The translations under genes and the position numbers were made by a program. From Mauremys mutica (taxonomy: Eukaryota > Chordata > Testudines > Geoemydidae): 64,000 nt of DNA. Numbering within the stretch: the first letter of the stretch is position 1; each line of letters starts with the position of its first letter. The stretch lies in the NCBI RefSeq assembly GCF_020497125.1, contig NC_059072.1, forward strand, positions 273,092,045-273,156,044, in the 5' to 3' direction. The notes below the pieces were generated by a model that saw nothing but the letters and a program-made list of their open reading frames with translations, was not told the origin of the DNA and made no database searches. Positions 35,406 to 47,324 of this stretch are shown here, in pieces.

Positions 35406-36880
35406 CAACTGCACTGCATACATTTCCCAGAGTAGTGCTGTATGTTCTCCAAAACTAATTGTCATAATGGAAAAAATAATTGACAATTATTTGGATGTTC
35501 TCAACTGTAGCGAGGAAAAGCAGTAAAAGAGCATAATCTTTGTCTTCACAACCTCCATTGTACTTCTTATCACACTACCAAAGACAAAGGAAAGATGAGA
35601 TCAAACTAAAAATGAGAAATGGTAGATAACATGATACATTTTACCCTTGTTCAGTCCCACCTCCCTTCCTCACAGACTAATTTAACTGCAAAAAAAATTT
35701 TAAAAATACTGTAACGCAAAATATAAAAATTCAGACTTTTATACTTTATCTGGACAGCCTGTATTTGCACTTCTGATAGATTCAATACTCTCTTGCTAAT
35801 ATAACTAAGAGGTAGGGGATTTCATAATTATAGTCTTCTCATTTGTTTCTGTTTTGGTGATAAAAAATGAAAAAAAAATCACTTTGGGTTCAAAATACAC
35901 TTTTTTTTTCTTTTTTGGTTCAGTCCCTGAACTAAAATATCAATTATGCACTCAGTACTATTCATAAATATTTAATTATCCTGCTATATACAGCACTAAT
36001 ACCTACTTTAAATTTGTAGAAATAGACGCAATTAGTAGCTATCATTAGGAAACTCTCTCTTGGATGAAAGCAGTCTAGTGAGTCTAGACTCTTTCATAAT
36101 GTAAGACTGTAGCCTAGACTCTTTCATAATGTAAGATCCATTCATTTTATACTCTTATCTATACTACTAAGAGTATTTTCCATTTAGTGGCAGATGGCTG
36201 GCCATCCTCATTGAAGCACAGCAGCTCACTTCACTTAAAATAGGCCTTTCTCTGCACAACCATCACATCAGATTTCATTGCATTACTTTGATTTTCATGT
36301 TAGTGACAGTGACACTATCTTCCACCCTTTGAAAACTCACTTTTTATCATCTTTCCCCCGTCTTGAGAGAGATATAATGAGAAACAGTAATGCTGTCCTA
36401 AAATTGTCTCATTCACAAAATATATATTTACCTACCAAGAAAGGTCAAAACATGTGCATTTAATTCAGTTTGCCAGTTTAGATAGCATTACCACATTGTT
36501 TTTAATTTGATTTTGCTTTTATACTCTGTGAGTCAAATCCTGCAGGACACCCAGTACTGGGAATTCCTATTGTAATCAGTTAGTAATGTGTACTATCTGT
36601 AGTAGAAAGCAGATCTGAGATAGTCATTTTGATTAAACAATGTGATGTCTAATTAGTTTCTTCTGATTAATTTAATTAATTAATTAATAACACAAATAAA
36701 GGCTGAACCCCTTAGAAGAGCTGAGCACCTGCACTTTATAACTTATGTTCACACAACTGGGTATCCTGGAAATGCAGCAGCATAACCCAGAATCTATCTG
36801 TGAGTCTGATCTGGGTCCTTTTTGGCTCTGGAAAAGGAGTTATGAGTGTGAGAAGCCCTTTCGTAACTCATATCAACAAC
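35406..36880. other. No genes recognised; small tandem duplication
   Basis: AT-rich DNA. 'tagactctttcataatgtaaga' occurs twice about 30 bp apart near 36085-36136. A (TAAT) tract lies near 36668-36688. Confidence 0.5.
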
Positions 36881-37720
36881 AGGTTTCTTGGGGAAGGATA
36901 TCTGCCATACTCCAATCAGTGCTCAAAAATCTGCTCAGTTCAACTGATCTTTCCACATACTGTCCAGCATCTAACTTCCCATTGCTAAGCAAGCTAACTG
37001 ATATCACAAATGACACTCTCCCACACCACCTACATGTTGGTAACATCCTGGACCCCTCTCATTCCGGCTTTAGGCCTGGACATGGAAAAGAGACAGTGTT
37101 GGCGGCAATAATGGATGATATCCTCTTGGCCTTGGACCACATACATCCATTCTTTTATCTAACGACTATATATCCATACTTCTATCACTGGCCACTCTGG
37201 ACATTTGATACAGTTGGCTATGATGTGGTGCCGACCAGTCTCAGAGCCATGGCAGATATTGGTTGGATTGCACTGAAGTACCTTCATTTATTTTTATCCA
37301 ACCATGTTCATGATGATAACCTGATTCTCAGATTCCAGAGACTCAAACCTCCACAAGGCTCCATCCTCTCCTCCATCCTGGTCAATGTGTATATGAAGAC
37401 AGGAGGGTAGATCTACATCCTCTTCACATGAGACACAAAGAACAACATCTTCCAGCTAGACAAGGGCCTGGTTAAGATCAGAAAGTGGATGAAGATTGCT
37501 GGGTGGAAATGAATTATCAAAAGCCTGAGGTTAATGCTGATGAGAAACAGTTCAGATAAGTTGCCATTATAACATAAGCTTTCATTAAGTCTTAATCGTT
37601 TGATTAAGGACATCCTCCTTCAGATTATAAAGATGGTTCAAAGCCTCAGGAGTCGCCTTATTACATTCTCCATTTGTGTTAGCAGAAGAATGGAAGTTTG
37701 TTAGTGCCTGACCCACGACT
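36881..37720 (+). mobile_element. L2/Rex1-type LINE remnant
   Basis: Contains reverse transcriptase motifs of the L2/Rex1 type followed by a region that in L2 precedes 'NKTE'-type sequence ('AGWK*IIKSLRLMLMRNSS' in decayed form). The copy is very old and its boundaries are uncertain. Confidence 0.6.
36945..37410 (+). pseudogene. L2-like reverse transcriptase fragment
   Basis: The frame keeps 'CPASNFPLLSKLTD', 'LDPSHSGFRPGHGKETVL', a decayed motif A around 'FDTVGYDVV', and 'LKPPQGSILSSILVNVYM', which correspond in order to RT blocks 1-5 of L2-type LINEs. Loss of the DD-containing block downstream and substitutions in motif A show it is dead. The upstream part of the same open frame (36745-36900) has no RT similarity and is likely chance. 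Confidence 0.65.
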
Positions 37721-37767
37721 GGGAAACTCCCTCCAGAAAGAAATCTAAATGACTACAAACGCCATGT

Positions 37768-38059
37768 TATATCTACACTGTAAATGGGAGGTGTAACTTC
37801 CATCATGGGTATACAGACTTTCACTAGATCTGCTGGAGCTAGCTTGCTAAAAATTGCAGCATGGGCAGTAGCTTGCGCTAATTCTCTGAGCTCAGACCCA
37901 GGGGCTCAGATGGGCTTGGACTTGGGCTGCTACCCTTATCCACCACCCATGTCTCAATGTCCATACTGCTATTTTTAGTGTACTATCTCCAGCATAGCTA
38001 GCACAAGTCTGTCTACATAAGATGAGAATCATATCTTCCAGCAGCAGTGAAGACATATG
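37768..38059. mobile_element. MITE with 'tctacactg' ends
   Basis: The left end 'atatctacactg' pairs with the right end 'cagtgaagacatat'. Internal halves mirror each other: 'gctagcttgctaaaaattgc' near the left and 'gctatttttagtgtact' near the right. It is the same family as 28214-28510, but better preserved. Confidence 0.65.
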
Positions 38060-39946
38060 CTCGGTGCCTTCAAAGCAAAAATAGAACACTATAATCAAAA
38101 TGATAAATAATAATATATCAAAAATCTTTACACCCTGGGGAAAGAAACAGAAAGAGTTGCGGAGAGATTCCGCTGTACACATTAGTACATTAGTAAAGTC
38201 AATAGGCCAATAGGCATGTCATACGAAAATAGAAACTACAAGCTGAGTCTGACTTAAAACTCTGAGCATAAATATCTGGCTCTATAAAGTCTTTCTCTTG
38301 GGTAAAACGGCATATATGGGGTCTTTTGGCTCACACATGAGTTAGTCCCACCTGAGTGTCCAGTTCTCAAATAGAAGCTGCTGTATCAGAAAAAAATATT
38401 GGGTTAATTTGAAATGCCCTAACTCCATCTGGTAAAAAGAGCCTGCTTTTGGACCCCATGCTTTCCCATGCACTTCTCCCTTCCTCCCCTCCCCCCAAAC
38501 ACACACACCTCTTCTTCTTCTTCGGAGTTTTTACCTAAGAGCAGACTATAACCTGCCAAGCAATTTCAAATAATTAAATCACTTTTCTGTGTGAAGTAGA
38601 GAAGTTCCTCAGAAACAAAGTTTGGGTCTGCCTCTGAACTTTCCCTAAATTTAGGGGTATGTATCCATACTCAGAGTTTTCTTTAGCCCCAATGACAGTA
38701 ACTACAAATATCTGGGAACAGTTACACTTTGACCCCGATAAACCTAGAATTATATATCTACTTTGAGAAGCTCCTCTCCTCCTTTTTAGGCATCAAGATT
38801 CTGAACAAAATCACCACTTCATTATGTTATTTGTGCAGGTCTTGGAGTCAGAAGCATTTATTCCAGGGATGCTCAGAGAAGTAATTGAGAGCTTACTGAA
38901 GATCTAACAATTCTTCTAGATGGAGGTTGTAAATTGAGCACAAAGCTAGATGTTCTTGGAAAAGAGGAGAGGAAATTAACAGACTTCATAAATGGGAGGC
39001 TTTTGGGACCATTTATTTTTATAGTTACCTTGTGGATTGAATGAAGATTGTAATTTGAGCTCCTTTTTTTGAGGAAACAGTGGTTACATCTGATGAGAGA
39101 CAATAGTCTTGTATAGAACCAGCAATGGTGGAGACAATAGGTGTGGTATAGCCTAAATTGTGGTCAATGTGTGCGCATTTCCCCCCTGAACATTTTTGGC
39201 TTTTTCTTTTAAGTGATTGTTTTGTTTAGGCAAATTATTATGGTTGATTATATGTTGTGATTTAGGAACTCTTTTCATTTGCTCAGCCTCATTGCGCTGG
39301 CAATTATATTGCCTGAATGCCCCATAGAAAACAATGTAAAGATATTTGTAAAACATCCCTTCTTTCTCTCTTTCCAGTAAACCTCCACTGAATTAATTTT
39401 GTTGTTCTATTGTGACTGTTCAGTAGGTGTTTTTTTGCCTTGTGACATTTATCTGATTTATTTTGATGATGATTGGTCAAGAATAGTGGTGCTTTTAAAA
39501 AAACCCATGAAGTTGGCTATGTATTTTATCCAAAGTTTGTGGCTCAGTTTGGGCTTTTTAAAACAGTATGACTTCATAATTAATTATGAGGAAAATTGTT
39601 CTGTTAATAGTAATTATTTGTACAGGAAAAGTGATGGGCAGCAACATTTATTAATGACTGGTACTAGTTTATTTTGTGTTCATGACCTGAAGCTTTTGTA
39701 TAAATGAATTTATCCTTGAGCTAATGGATGTGTTTTGCATTGAGGAAGATGTTTTATTTAAAAGCACTCACCACATTTTTATATGTTAAATATGTATTTA
39801 TCCACTAAAATATTATTTAATATGCATTTAAAATCTCTGAGGTGTTTTGTTTTGTATTGGAATGCCAGAACCTTTCTGGGTTTTTTTGTTTATTTTGTAA
39901 AAAAGTATGGATGGCTTTAATCAGAAAAGAGATTATTTAGTTCAGC
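38060..39946. other. No genes recognised
   Basis: AT-rich DNA with CT-rich runs near 38465-38525. The frame at 39399-39707 contains no recognisable motif. Confidence 0.5.
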
Positions 39947-39989
39947 TTAATGGGGGAAACGTTTTAAATTTATGAGCATAGATTCCACT

Positions 39990-40800
39990 GAGTTGAAGTC
40001 ACTGGCCTGAACAGGAGTGTGGGATACTGTGAGGAGAAGAAAAGAGCTGGAAGCTGAAATCAAAGAAGAAGGCTGATGGAGAGGAGTTGGGTGCACAGTG
40101 TCTGACAATAATAGGGAGGGGGATGGGAGAGAAGAGTTGGATGCAGTGTTGTTCAAAACAGAAGGAAGAGTGGGAAAGGGGAATATAGAGGAGTTGGATG
40201 TGGCAGGAATAGGAGAAAAAAGCCCTACATCCTCAGAACAGGGAATGTGAGAGAGGGAGAGGCCTCCATAGGAGAGGGGAGTTGCAGAGGCAATATCAGA
40301 TGAAGATATATCTGTGAGAACCAGGAATTGAAGGAAATGAAACGTGAAGAGGCTGTGGATGGCTGTGATATTTTTAAAAATGGAGTGGGCATTCCAGAGA
40401 CAGCAAGATAAGGGGAAGAAGGGAGACAGGATGAAATGTGTGAGGTTAGGAATTGGAGCATGCAGAGACAGGCCTGTTGTGGGGATGGGTGTAGGAGGTG
40501 GAGAAGACAGAGATGGAGGGAGAGTCAGTGTTAGGGCAAATATCTCCAAATGTGATAAGAATTCAGTGTGGGATTTGGATGTGTGGTGATGGGAGAAGGA
40601 AGGGTATTAGGATAGAGGGGGAAGATGCATAGGTAGAGATGGTGAGAATTGTACAGGGGGAGATTAACCATGGGTGAAGCCACTGAGGGGAATTGAGAGG
40701 GAAGGAAGAGGAGGAGAAAGAAGAGGACAGCTGCTATGATGCAGAAGAAAGGTGTGATGAGAGCCATGTATAAGTGACAGATGGACATGAGTAAAAACAA
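39990..40800 (-). mobile_element. L2-like LINE, endonuclease-side fragment
   Basis: On minus this is a strongly Leu/Ser/Pro-rich reading region typical of the start of an L2-type second ORF. The endonuclease motif is described separately. The fragment is 3'-truncated and may be a different insertion from the RT remnant at 36881, which lies on the other strand. Confidence 0.55.
40100..40549 (-). pseudogene. L2-like apurinic endonuclease (EEP) N-terminus
   Basis: The frame includes 'CCLWNAHSIFKNITAIHSL' followed by 'FLQFLVLTDISSSD' and 'LSYGGLSLSHIP'. This matches the LINE pattern 'WNARSI..K...I..L...LD...LTETWL'. The catalytic Glu of the 'LTETW' block is replaced (LTDIS). Frames are kept open by composition beyond the similarity. 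Confidence 0.6.
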
Positions 40801-40872
40801 TAAGTCCCAATGAAAGTTCTGTTCCTGTACCCAGTGTTGGATCCAAGCTAACTTAGAAGTGCCAGCTGTCAC

Positions 40873-41553
40873 ACACAGTTATCCTCCAAAACCACAGTGG
40901 TGGTGAAGGGTCAGAGTCAGTGGTATGTGGGTCATGTGACATACCGGCTTCTGGCCCCAGCACTGGTTTTGAGCTGACTGCCTGGCAGAGACCTCCAAAC
41001 GTGATCCCTGTTGGTGGTGAGCTAGAAGGGGCTGGTTCTTTTTGCCCTCCTTTGAACTCTCCTGTATAGTTCACTCATGCTTTGTCACTTGAGTAATTTG
41101 ACTATACCATCTTACTACCACACCATAGCAGTTGTCTTTCTATAAGTATATTCACATACCTATAAACACATACCTACAGAATAAGCACTTCCTGTAATAA
41201 AACTTCTCATCATACATTTCTTTCTTGGGAATGTTGTTCTCACCATCAATCTGATGAAGTATCATGCTAATAAATCATCACAATGACCGGACTATGATCA
41301 TAGACTACACTAATACATCATCAGAATATCTGTGACAAGAGCTGTCACTCTAGTGATATATTAATCTAGTCCTAAAAAAACAAACAAACAAACAAAAAAC
41401 AAATAGCCAACCAACCAAACAAAAAAAACATTTGTTCAAAGAGATGTGCCATAGGTATCACTAAGTATTCTGTATAGAAGACTTAAAATGTAATCGAAAA
41501 TAGAAGATTTATAAATTAGATTAAGAAACTATCGACTTTGCTATAGAATTTGG
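40873..41553. other. No genes recognised
   Basis: Only a (CAAA)-rich tract near 41378-41400 stands out. Confidence 0.5.
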
Positions 41554-42173
41554 TGTGACGGGTTTGGTCACAGAGTCCTCCTTGTCACCTGATGTGCTGA
41601 AATTACCTCTGAGCCCATTTTCCCTGCCAACTTGGGACTTCCAGAATCCTGCCCTGTTGAGCCAGACATGCTAGCCTGCTGCAACACAGACCCAGGGTCT
41701 GGGCACGCCCCCAAAGTGGCAGCCTTTAAGTGAAAACAGCTCTGCAGGTTACCTGACTCCAGTACCCAGACACCCAGCTACCAATGGGATCCAAACCCCA
41801 AATAAATCCATTTTACTCTGTATAAAGTTTACATAATCACATGTCCTGTGAGACCCCAGCCTTCATTCTTCCTGGGCTGGCCCACAGGTACAGATGAAGG
41901 TTTGCAAGTAAACAGAGATATTTATAGTTTATTAATTCTGAAGCACCCTTAATTCCTTCCACTTAATATGTTTACATCAGTAATACACGTTTATATTTTA
42001 TTCTCCTAACTCCAAATATATAAATAATCCATGCAAACAAATTAGATGAACATACTTAGTAGATTACAAGCTTTCTAATGACACCATACAAGGGGTATTT
42101 AGTGTAAAGAATATTTGAGTTCTGTCATATTAATAAGCATATTTCCATAAAGCATATGGAGTGCAATGTCACA
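41554..42173 (-). mobile_element. LTR fragment, same family as 56906-58080
   Basis: Starts TGTGACGGGTTTGGTCACAG and ends AATGTCACA. Blocks such as 'acctgatgtgctgaaatt', 'ctctgagcccattttccct' and 'aacacagacccaggg' are the reverse complement of the copy at 56906-58080, so the two lie in opposite orientation. About half of the LTR is missing in the middle. No clear TSD was found. Confidence 0.7.
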
Positions 42174-43125
42174 CTTGCTAAATTCATGTTAATAAAGATT
42201 TGTTTTTAATATTTTAAATTATATTAATATTAATATTTTGTCCACAAGGAAACTTAATTCACAATACTTACATTTTATTCAGGGTATCCATCCTGGCAGT
42301 TTTTTAAATATTGGTTTAAAAAACCAATTGGTGAGTGGTTATCATAGATGCTTATCTAACTTCCCAGTTACTTTGCAATTTTTATAAAAACACATCCATA
42401 AATAAATCTTCAAGTGCAAGCCAAATCAAATTATTGGTATATTAATACCTCTACACTCATCTGGGCAGGGAAGTTATCTTCATACATGTTTAGAAAGACC
42501 CTAGTGGACTGGCAATATAAATATTATATATATGCACGCCGATGCATGAATGTAACCTTCTCAAGGTGAAAATATTAATCAATACTTCCAACATTTACTA
42601 TCAGGCAGTATATCCATATTGTATATGTGTCTGAAAATTTAATAGATCCTGTGTGCAAAGTAGTAAATATGGAATGGTCCCAGTCCATTCAGCATTCTTA
42701 AGAATTGTCCTTTTAATATCATTTTCCATGGTAATTTGAAAGTAGAGAGTGAATCTATGTTTCTAACTCAAGAACTTGTAGATTTTAGAAGCTGAAAGTA
42801 GCTCAAATAATGAGATTCTGAATGTGGAAACAGCATTGGAAGTAATATTTTTACAGGAACCATATAATTATATGGCAGCTGTAACCATTTACAAAGCTGC
42901 AATACCTAAAACACAGCTTGCCATTGGAAGCAGTGATGGACTTAAATTCATTGTACATCCAGAAGGTCATTAAGATTCTGTACACAGTCAAGACATAAAC
43001 TAGAGAAAGAGAAAAACATCCAGACAAGGGCTGTTTCTTCCCCTCAAACTCTCCTGTTGGAGCTATTCCACTCTGTATAAATAATGAAATATTTGAGGGG
43101 CCAAAGTAAGAGCAACTGACACTAA
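42174..43125. other. No genes recognised
   Basis: AT-rich DNA without identified repeats. Confidence 0.5.
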
Positions 43126-43260
43126 AGCCTGGTGGTTTGGGCACTCACCTGAGATGTAGGGGAAAAGCTTCAGTCCCTACTTTCACTCAGACAGAACATG
43201 GACTTGAACCTATGTTTCATATATTGTCTTTAAATTCCCCAACCAAAGGGCAACTGACTA
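43126..43260 (+). mobile_element. Degenerate tRNA-related SINE head
   Basis: 'ggtttgggcactcacctgag' resembles an A-box-bearing tRNA-like head, and 'ggacttgaacctatg' the complement of a B-box region, as in tRNA-derived SINEs. It is too decayed for a family call. Confidence 0.35.
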
Positions 43261-43272
43261 TTATGGGATTAA

Positions 43273-43299
<27 letters not shown>
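43273..43299. repeat. (CT)n microsatellite
   Basis: A 27-bp CT run, seen directly. Confidence 0.9.
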
Positions 43300-43303
<4 letters not shown>

Positions 43304-43522
43304 GATTTTGACCAGAAATTCCATCCTAAATCTAAGAAATTTTCCCACAGAAAGTTTAGTCAAAACCAACACATTTCCACAAACCTTTTATTTATAACAA
43401 ATAATAGAATCATAGAATATTAGGGTTGGAAGAGACCTCAGGAGGTCTTCTAGTCCAATCCCCTGCTCAAAGCAGGACCAACACCAAATAAATCATCCTA
43501 GCCAGGGATTTGTCAAGCCGGG

Positions 43523-44222
43523 CTGTCATAGGTTCCACCCGCACTCTGAACCTTAGCGTATAGATGTGGGGACCTGCATGTGAACCCCTAAGCTTAATTA
43601 CTAGCTTAGATCAATATTTTGCCACCAATCCAAATATTTGAGTCATTTGGAAAACTCTGTCTTCCCCCCAAAAACCTTCCCCACCCTGGGTAGCCTTGCG
43701 AGAGTCCTCCACCAATACCCTGGTGAACACCGTTCCAAACCCCTTGGATCTTAACACAAGGAAGAATTAATCATTCCCCCTGCCTTTTTCCCCACACCAA
43801 TCCCTGGTGAGTCCAGATCCAATCCCCTTGGATCTAAAAACAAGGAGAAATCAATCAGGCTCTTAAAAAGAAGGTTTTTAATTAAAGAAAAGAAAGGTAA
43901 AAGAAAAAAAAACCCTCTGGGAGATAGCATACAAGCTGATCTCACAGACAACAGATTCAAAACACAGGGATGTTCTCCTGGGCAAAAACCTTAGTACACA
44001 CAAGAATACCCAATTTGATTATCCCCCTAATGCCAAAACAAGTTACAAAGAGAAAATAAACATAAACCTATTTATTTCCTTCCTTAATACTCACTACTCT
44101 GATAAGAGGCCGATTCCTTGATCTTTTCCATTCCGGCTAAAACTGAAACTGACTCTAAACAAAGGAAACTTCCCTCCTTCCTTTTGAAACATCTTGTTCC
44201 CCCATTGGTTCCTCTGGTCAGG
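43523..44222 (-). mobile_element. Solo LTR inserted in CR1
   Basis: Starts TGTCATAGGTTCCACC and ends near CTCTGGTCA in the plus reading. It contains a duplicated ~50-bp unit with 'gtgttaagatccaagggg' and 'accagggtattggtg' words in minus reading (near 43695-43745 and again near 43795-43850). This layout matches a common turtle LTR family known from memory. No matching TSD is seen, in line with loss of adjacent CR1 sequence. Confidence 0.6.
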
Positions 44223-45882
44223 TGACTTCCCCCACTGCAACCTGAAACCGTTGCTTCTTGTTCTGTTATCTGGTACCACTGAGAACTGCCTAGCTCCATC
44301 CTCTTTGGAAACCCTCTTCAGGTAGTTGAAGGCTGCTATCAAATCCCCCCTCACTCTACTCTTCTGCAGACTAAATAACCCCAGTTCCCTCAGCCTCTTC
44401 TCATAAGTCATGAGCCCCAGACCCCTAATAATTTTCATTGTGCTCCGCTGCACTCTCTCAAATTTGTCCACATCCGTTCTGTAGTGGGGAGACCAAAACT
44501 GGATGCAATACTCCAGATGTGGCCTCATCTATGCCGAATAGAGGGGAATAATCACTTTCCTCTATCTGCTGGCAATGCTCCTGCTAATACAGACCAGTAT
44601 ACTGCTGGCCTTCTTGGCAACAAGGGCACACTGCTGTCTCATATCCAGCTTCTCATCCACTGTAATCCCCAGGTCCTTTTCTGCAGAACTGCTGCTTAGT
44701 CAGTCAGTCCCCAGCCTGTAGCAGTTTCTTCTTTCCTAAGTGCAGGACTCTGCAGTTGTCCTTGTTGAACCTCATCAGACTTCTTTTGGCCCAATCCTCT
44801 AATTTGTCTAAGTCACTCTGGACTATATCCGTACCATCCAGTGTATCTACCTCTCTCCCCAGCTTAGTGTCATCTGCAAACTTGCTGAGAGTTCAATTCA
44901 TCCCATCATCCAGATCATTAATAAAGATGTTGAACAAAACCAGCCCCAGGACTTACCCCTGGGGCACTCTGTTTGATACCGACTGCCAACTAGCCATCGA
45001 GCCGTTGATCACTACCCGTTGAGCCCGACAATCTAGCCAGCTTTCTAAGCACTTTACAGTCCATTCATCCAATCCATACTTTTTTACTTGCTGACAAGAA
45101 TACTGTGGGAGTCTGTATCAAAAGCTTTGCTAAAGTCAATATATATCACATCCACCGCTTTCCCCATAACCACAGAGCCAGTTATCTCATCATAGAAGGC
45201 AATCAGATTGGTCAGGCATGACTTGCCCTTGGTGAATCCATGCTGACTGTTCCTGATCACCATCCTCTTCTCCAAGTGCTTGAAAATGGATTCCTTGACA
45301 CCTGCTCCATGATTTTGCTGGGGACTGAAGTGAGGCTGACTGGTCTGTATTCCCGGATTCTCCCTCTTCCCTTTTTTGAACATGAGCACTTTATTTGCCT
45401 TTTTACAGTTGTTTGGGGGCCTCCCCCGATTGCCACGAATTTTCAAAGATAATGGCCAATGGCTCGCAATTACATCATCCAACTCCCTCAGCACCTTTGG
45501 ATGCAGTTTATCCGGCCACATGGACTTGTGCTCATCCATATTGTCTAAATAGTCCTTAACCTGTTTTTTCACCACTGAGGGCTGCGCACCTCCTCCCCAT
45601 AGTGTGTTGCCCAGTCTGGGAGCTGACCTTGTCTGTGAAGACCAAGGCAAAAAAAACATTAAGTACTTCAGCTTTTTCCACATCATCTGTCACTAGATTG
45701 CCTCCCCCATTCAGTAAGGATCCCACACTTTCCCTGACCTTCTTCTTGTTGCTAACGTACCTGTAGAAACCCTTCTTGTTGCCCTTTACATCCATTGCTA
45801 GCTGCAACTCCAATTGTGCTTTGGCCTTCCTGATTACACCTCTGCATGCTTTAGCAATATTTTTATATTCCTCCCTAGTCAT
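44094..45882 (-). pseudogene. CR1 ORF2 pieces: linker, RT and thumb
   Basis: 45556-45882 gives the linker with 'KAQLELQLAMDVKGNKKGFY' and 'LNGGGNLVTDDVEKAEVLN'. 45084-45686 gives early RT with 'DYLDNMDEHKSMWPDKLHP', 'QHGFTKGKSCLTNLIAFYDE' and motif A 'IYIDFSKAFDTDS'. 44300-44528 gives the thumb with 'MRPHLEYCIQFWSP' and 'LRELGLFSLQKSRVRGDLIA'. Motif A aspartates remain, but frames are broken between the pieces. Confidence 0.85.
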
Positions 45883-46020
45883 CTCTTCAAATTTCCACTG
45901 CCTCTAAGTTTCCTTTTTGAATTTAAGCTCACCAAAGATTTCACTGTTAAGCCAAGCTGGTCACCTGCCATATTCTTTCTGTACGTTGGGATGGTTTGTT
46001 CCTGCACCCTCAATAAATAA

Positions 46021-47324
46021 AATCCGCATTTTTCTGACAAGAACATCAAAAAAATTCTAATCATCTTTAAGCTTAACTCAAGATGGGGATAGGGGGGTAT
46101 TTAGTGTTAAAGTTAATTAAATGGGAATAGACTGAGTTTAAAAGCACCAAGATAATTCACAAGCAGAGTTTATACACTGCTGACTAAAGTAAAAAAACTT
46201 GCTGATGTTTTTTTATGCTGACATGGATACTCTTATTTATTACTTTTAGTCCTACTTGGCATGATTTGAGAATTTAAAGTATTAATAAAATATGTTTAGT
46301 AAACATTAGTAAACATTAGTCTCTCACTCTGCAGGCAATTAATTAACAATCAGATTGAAACCTCTGAGCCCAATCAGTATACCGCTATGTTTTTAGTTTA
46401 TTGATTTAAAGCTCACTGTACAAAATTTCAGTTTGGTGACATATGGGCAATACATTAATCACTGACAAGTCTTGCTTCTTGTTAAAGAAAAAAATATCTT
46501 TAGACTGGAGCACTGAATTTTGAATTACCATTATCCAACAAGCTAAAATGGGGGCGTAGAAGACTGAATGCAGTATTGTACAAGGGGAGAAAAATGTTCA
46601 TTGGTAAAAGAGATCCAATGCTTCAATGACTCTTTATTTAAATCTGGATCTCCCACATCCCTGGTGAATGGTCTAATGAGAGCACCTTATAAAAGTTATT
46701 AGGTGGGCACCACCTCTTCCTCTGCCTGCATTTTGAATGGGACCAAATCAGGAAGGAGGCCTCTGAGCACGCATACTGGGCCAGGCCCAGTAGTGACACA
46801 GATAGAGCGATGCCTATCTTCCCCCAGTTTTTAGATTGCTCTGGGGCTTAGGTGGGAGATAGGCCCCCAGAAGCCTAGAGTGAGTTTGTCCCACCCTCTG
46901 GTGGAAGCAGGAGGGCATTTCTCAAACCTTGCAGATTCTGTGCTGTACTTGATATAAAGGATATATTCAGGTAAGAGGCCAATGCATTTATTCTTCTTTC
47001 CGCTTTCCATAGACCTCAGTTGTCTCTTGTGCAAGACAAACCTAATATGGATATGGAGCAACAGTACTCTTCTACCTATGTAGACTGAAATATACCCCAT
47101 CTTCTCAAATAGAGATAGTGTAATCCAAACGTTCATTTCTGGAAACAGAGGGCATGATTCAGTCATCCTCACTCATGTAGACTAACATTACTCTTTAAAC
47201 TGCCATTTAAATCCATTGGAACTGGTTATGAAGTGAGGCATTCACCAATATGAGTAAGGGTGGCAGAATCTGGTTCAGAATTCACTTCTCAGTCATCAGA
47301 TGTTTCAAAAAAAGAAATGACATT
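46021..47324. other. No genes recognised
   Basis: AT-rich DNA. A short tandem 'agtaaacatt' duplication occurs near 46299-46318. Nothing else was identified. Confidence 0.5.

Larger units (their letters stand above)
43405..46020 (-). mobile_element. CR1 LINE, 2.6-kb copy split by an LTR
   Basis: On minus the element runs from a 5'-truncated start near 46020, through the endonuclease-RT linker, the reverse transcriptase and thumb, to the 3' end at 43405 ('aatattctatgattct'). The interval 43523-44222 is a foreign LTR. Compared with the copy at 33497-35130, about 130 bp of CR1 around the LTR are missing. Confidence 0.85.

Noticed and set aside
36745..36900. N-terminal part of the 221-codon frame carrying L2-like RT motifs
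   Set aside because: Only the part from about 36945 on resembles reverse transcriptase; the upstream portion has no similarity and no reason to be a real start.
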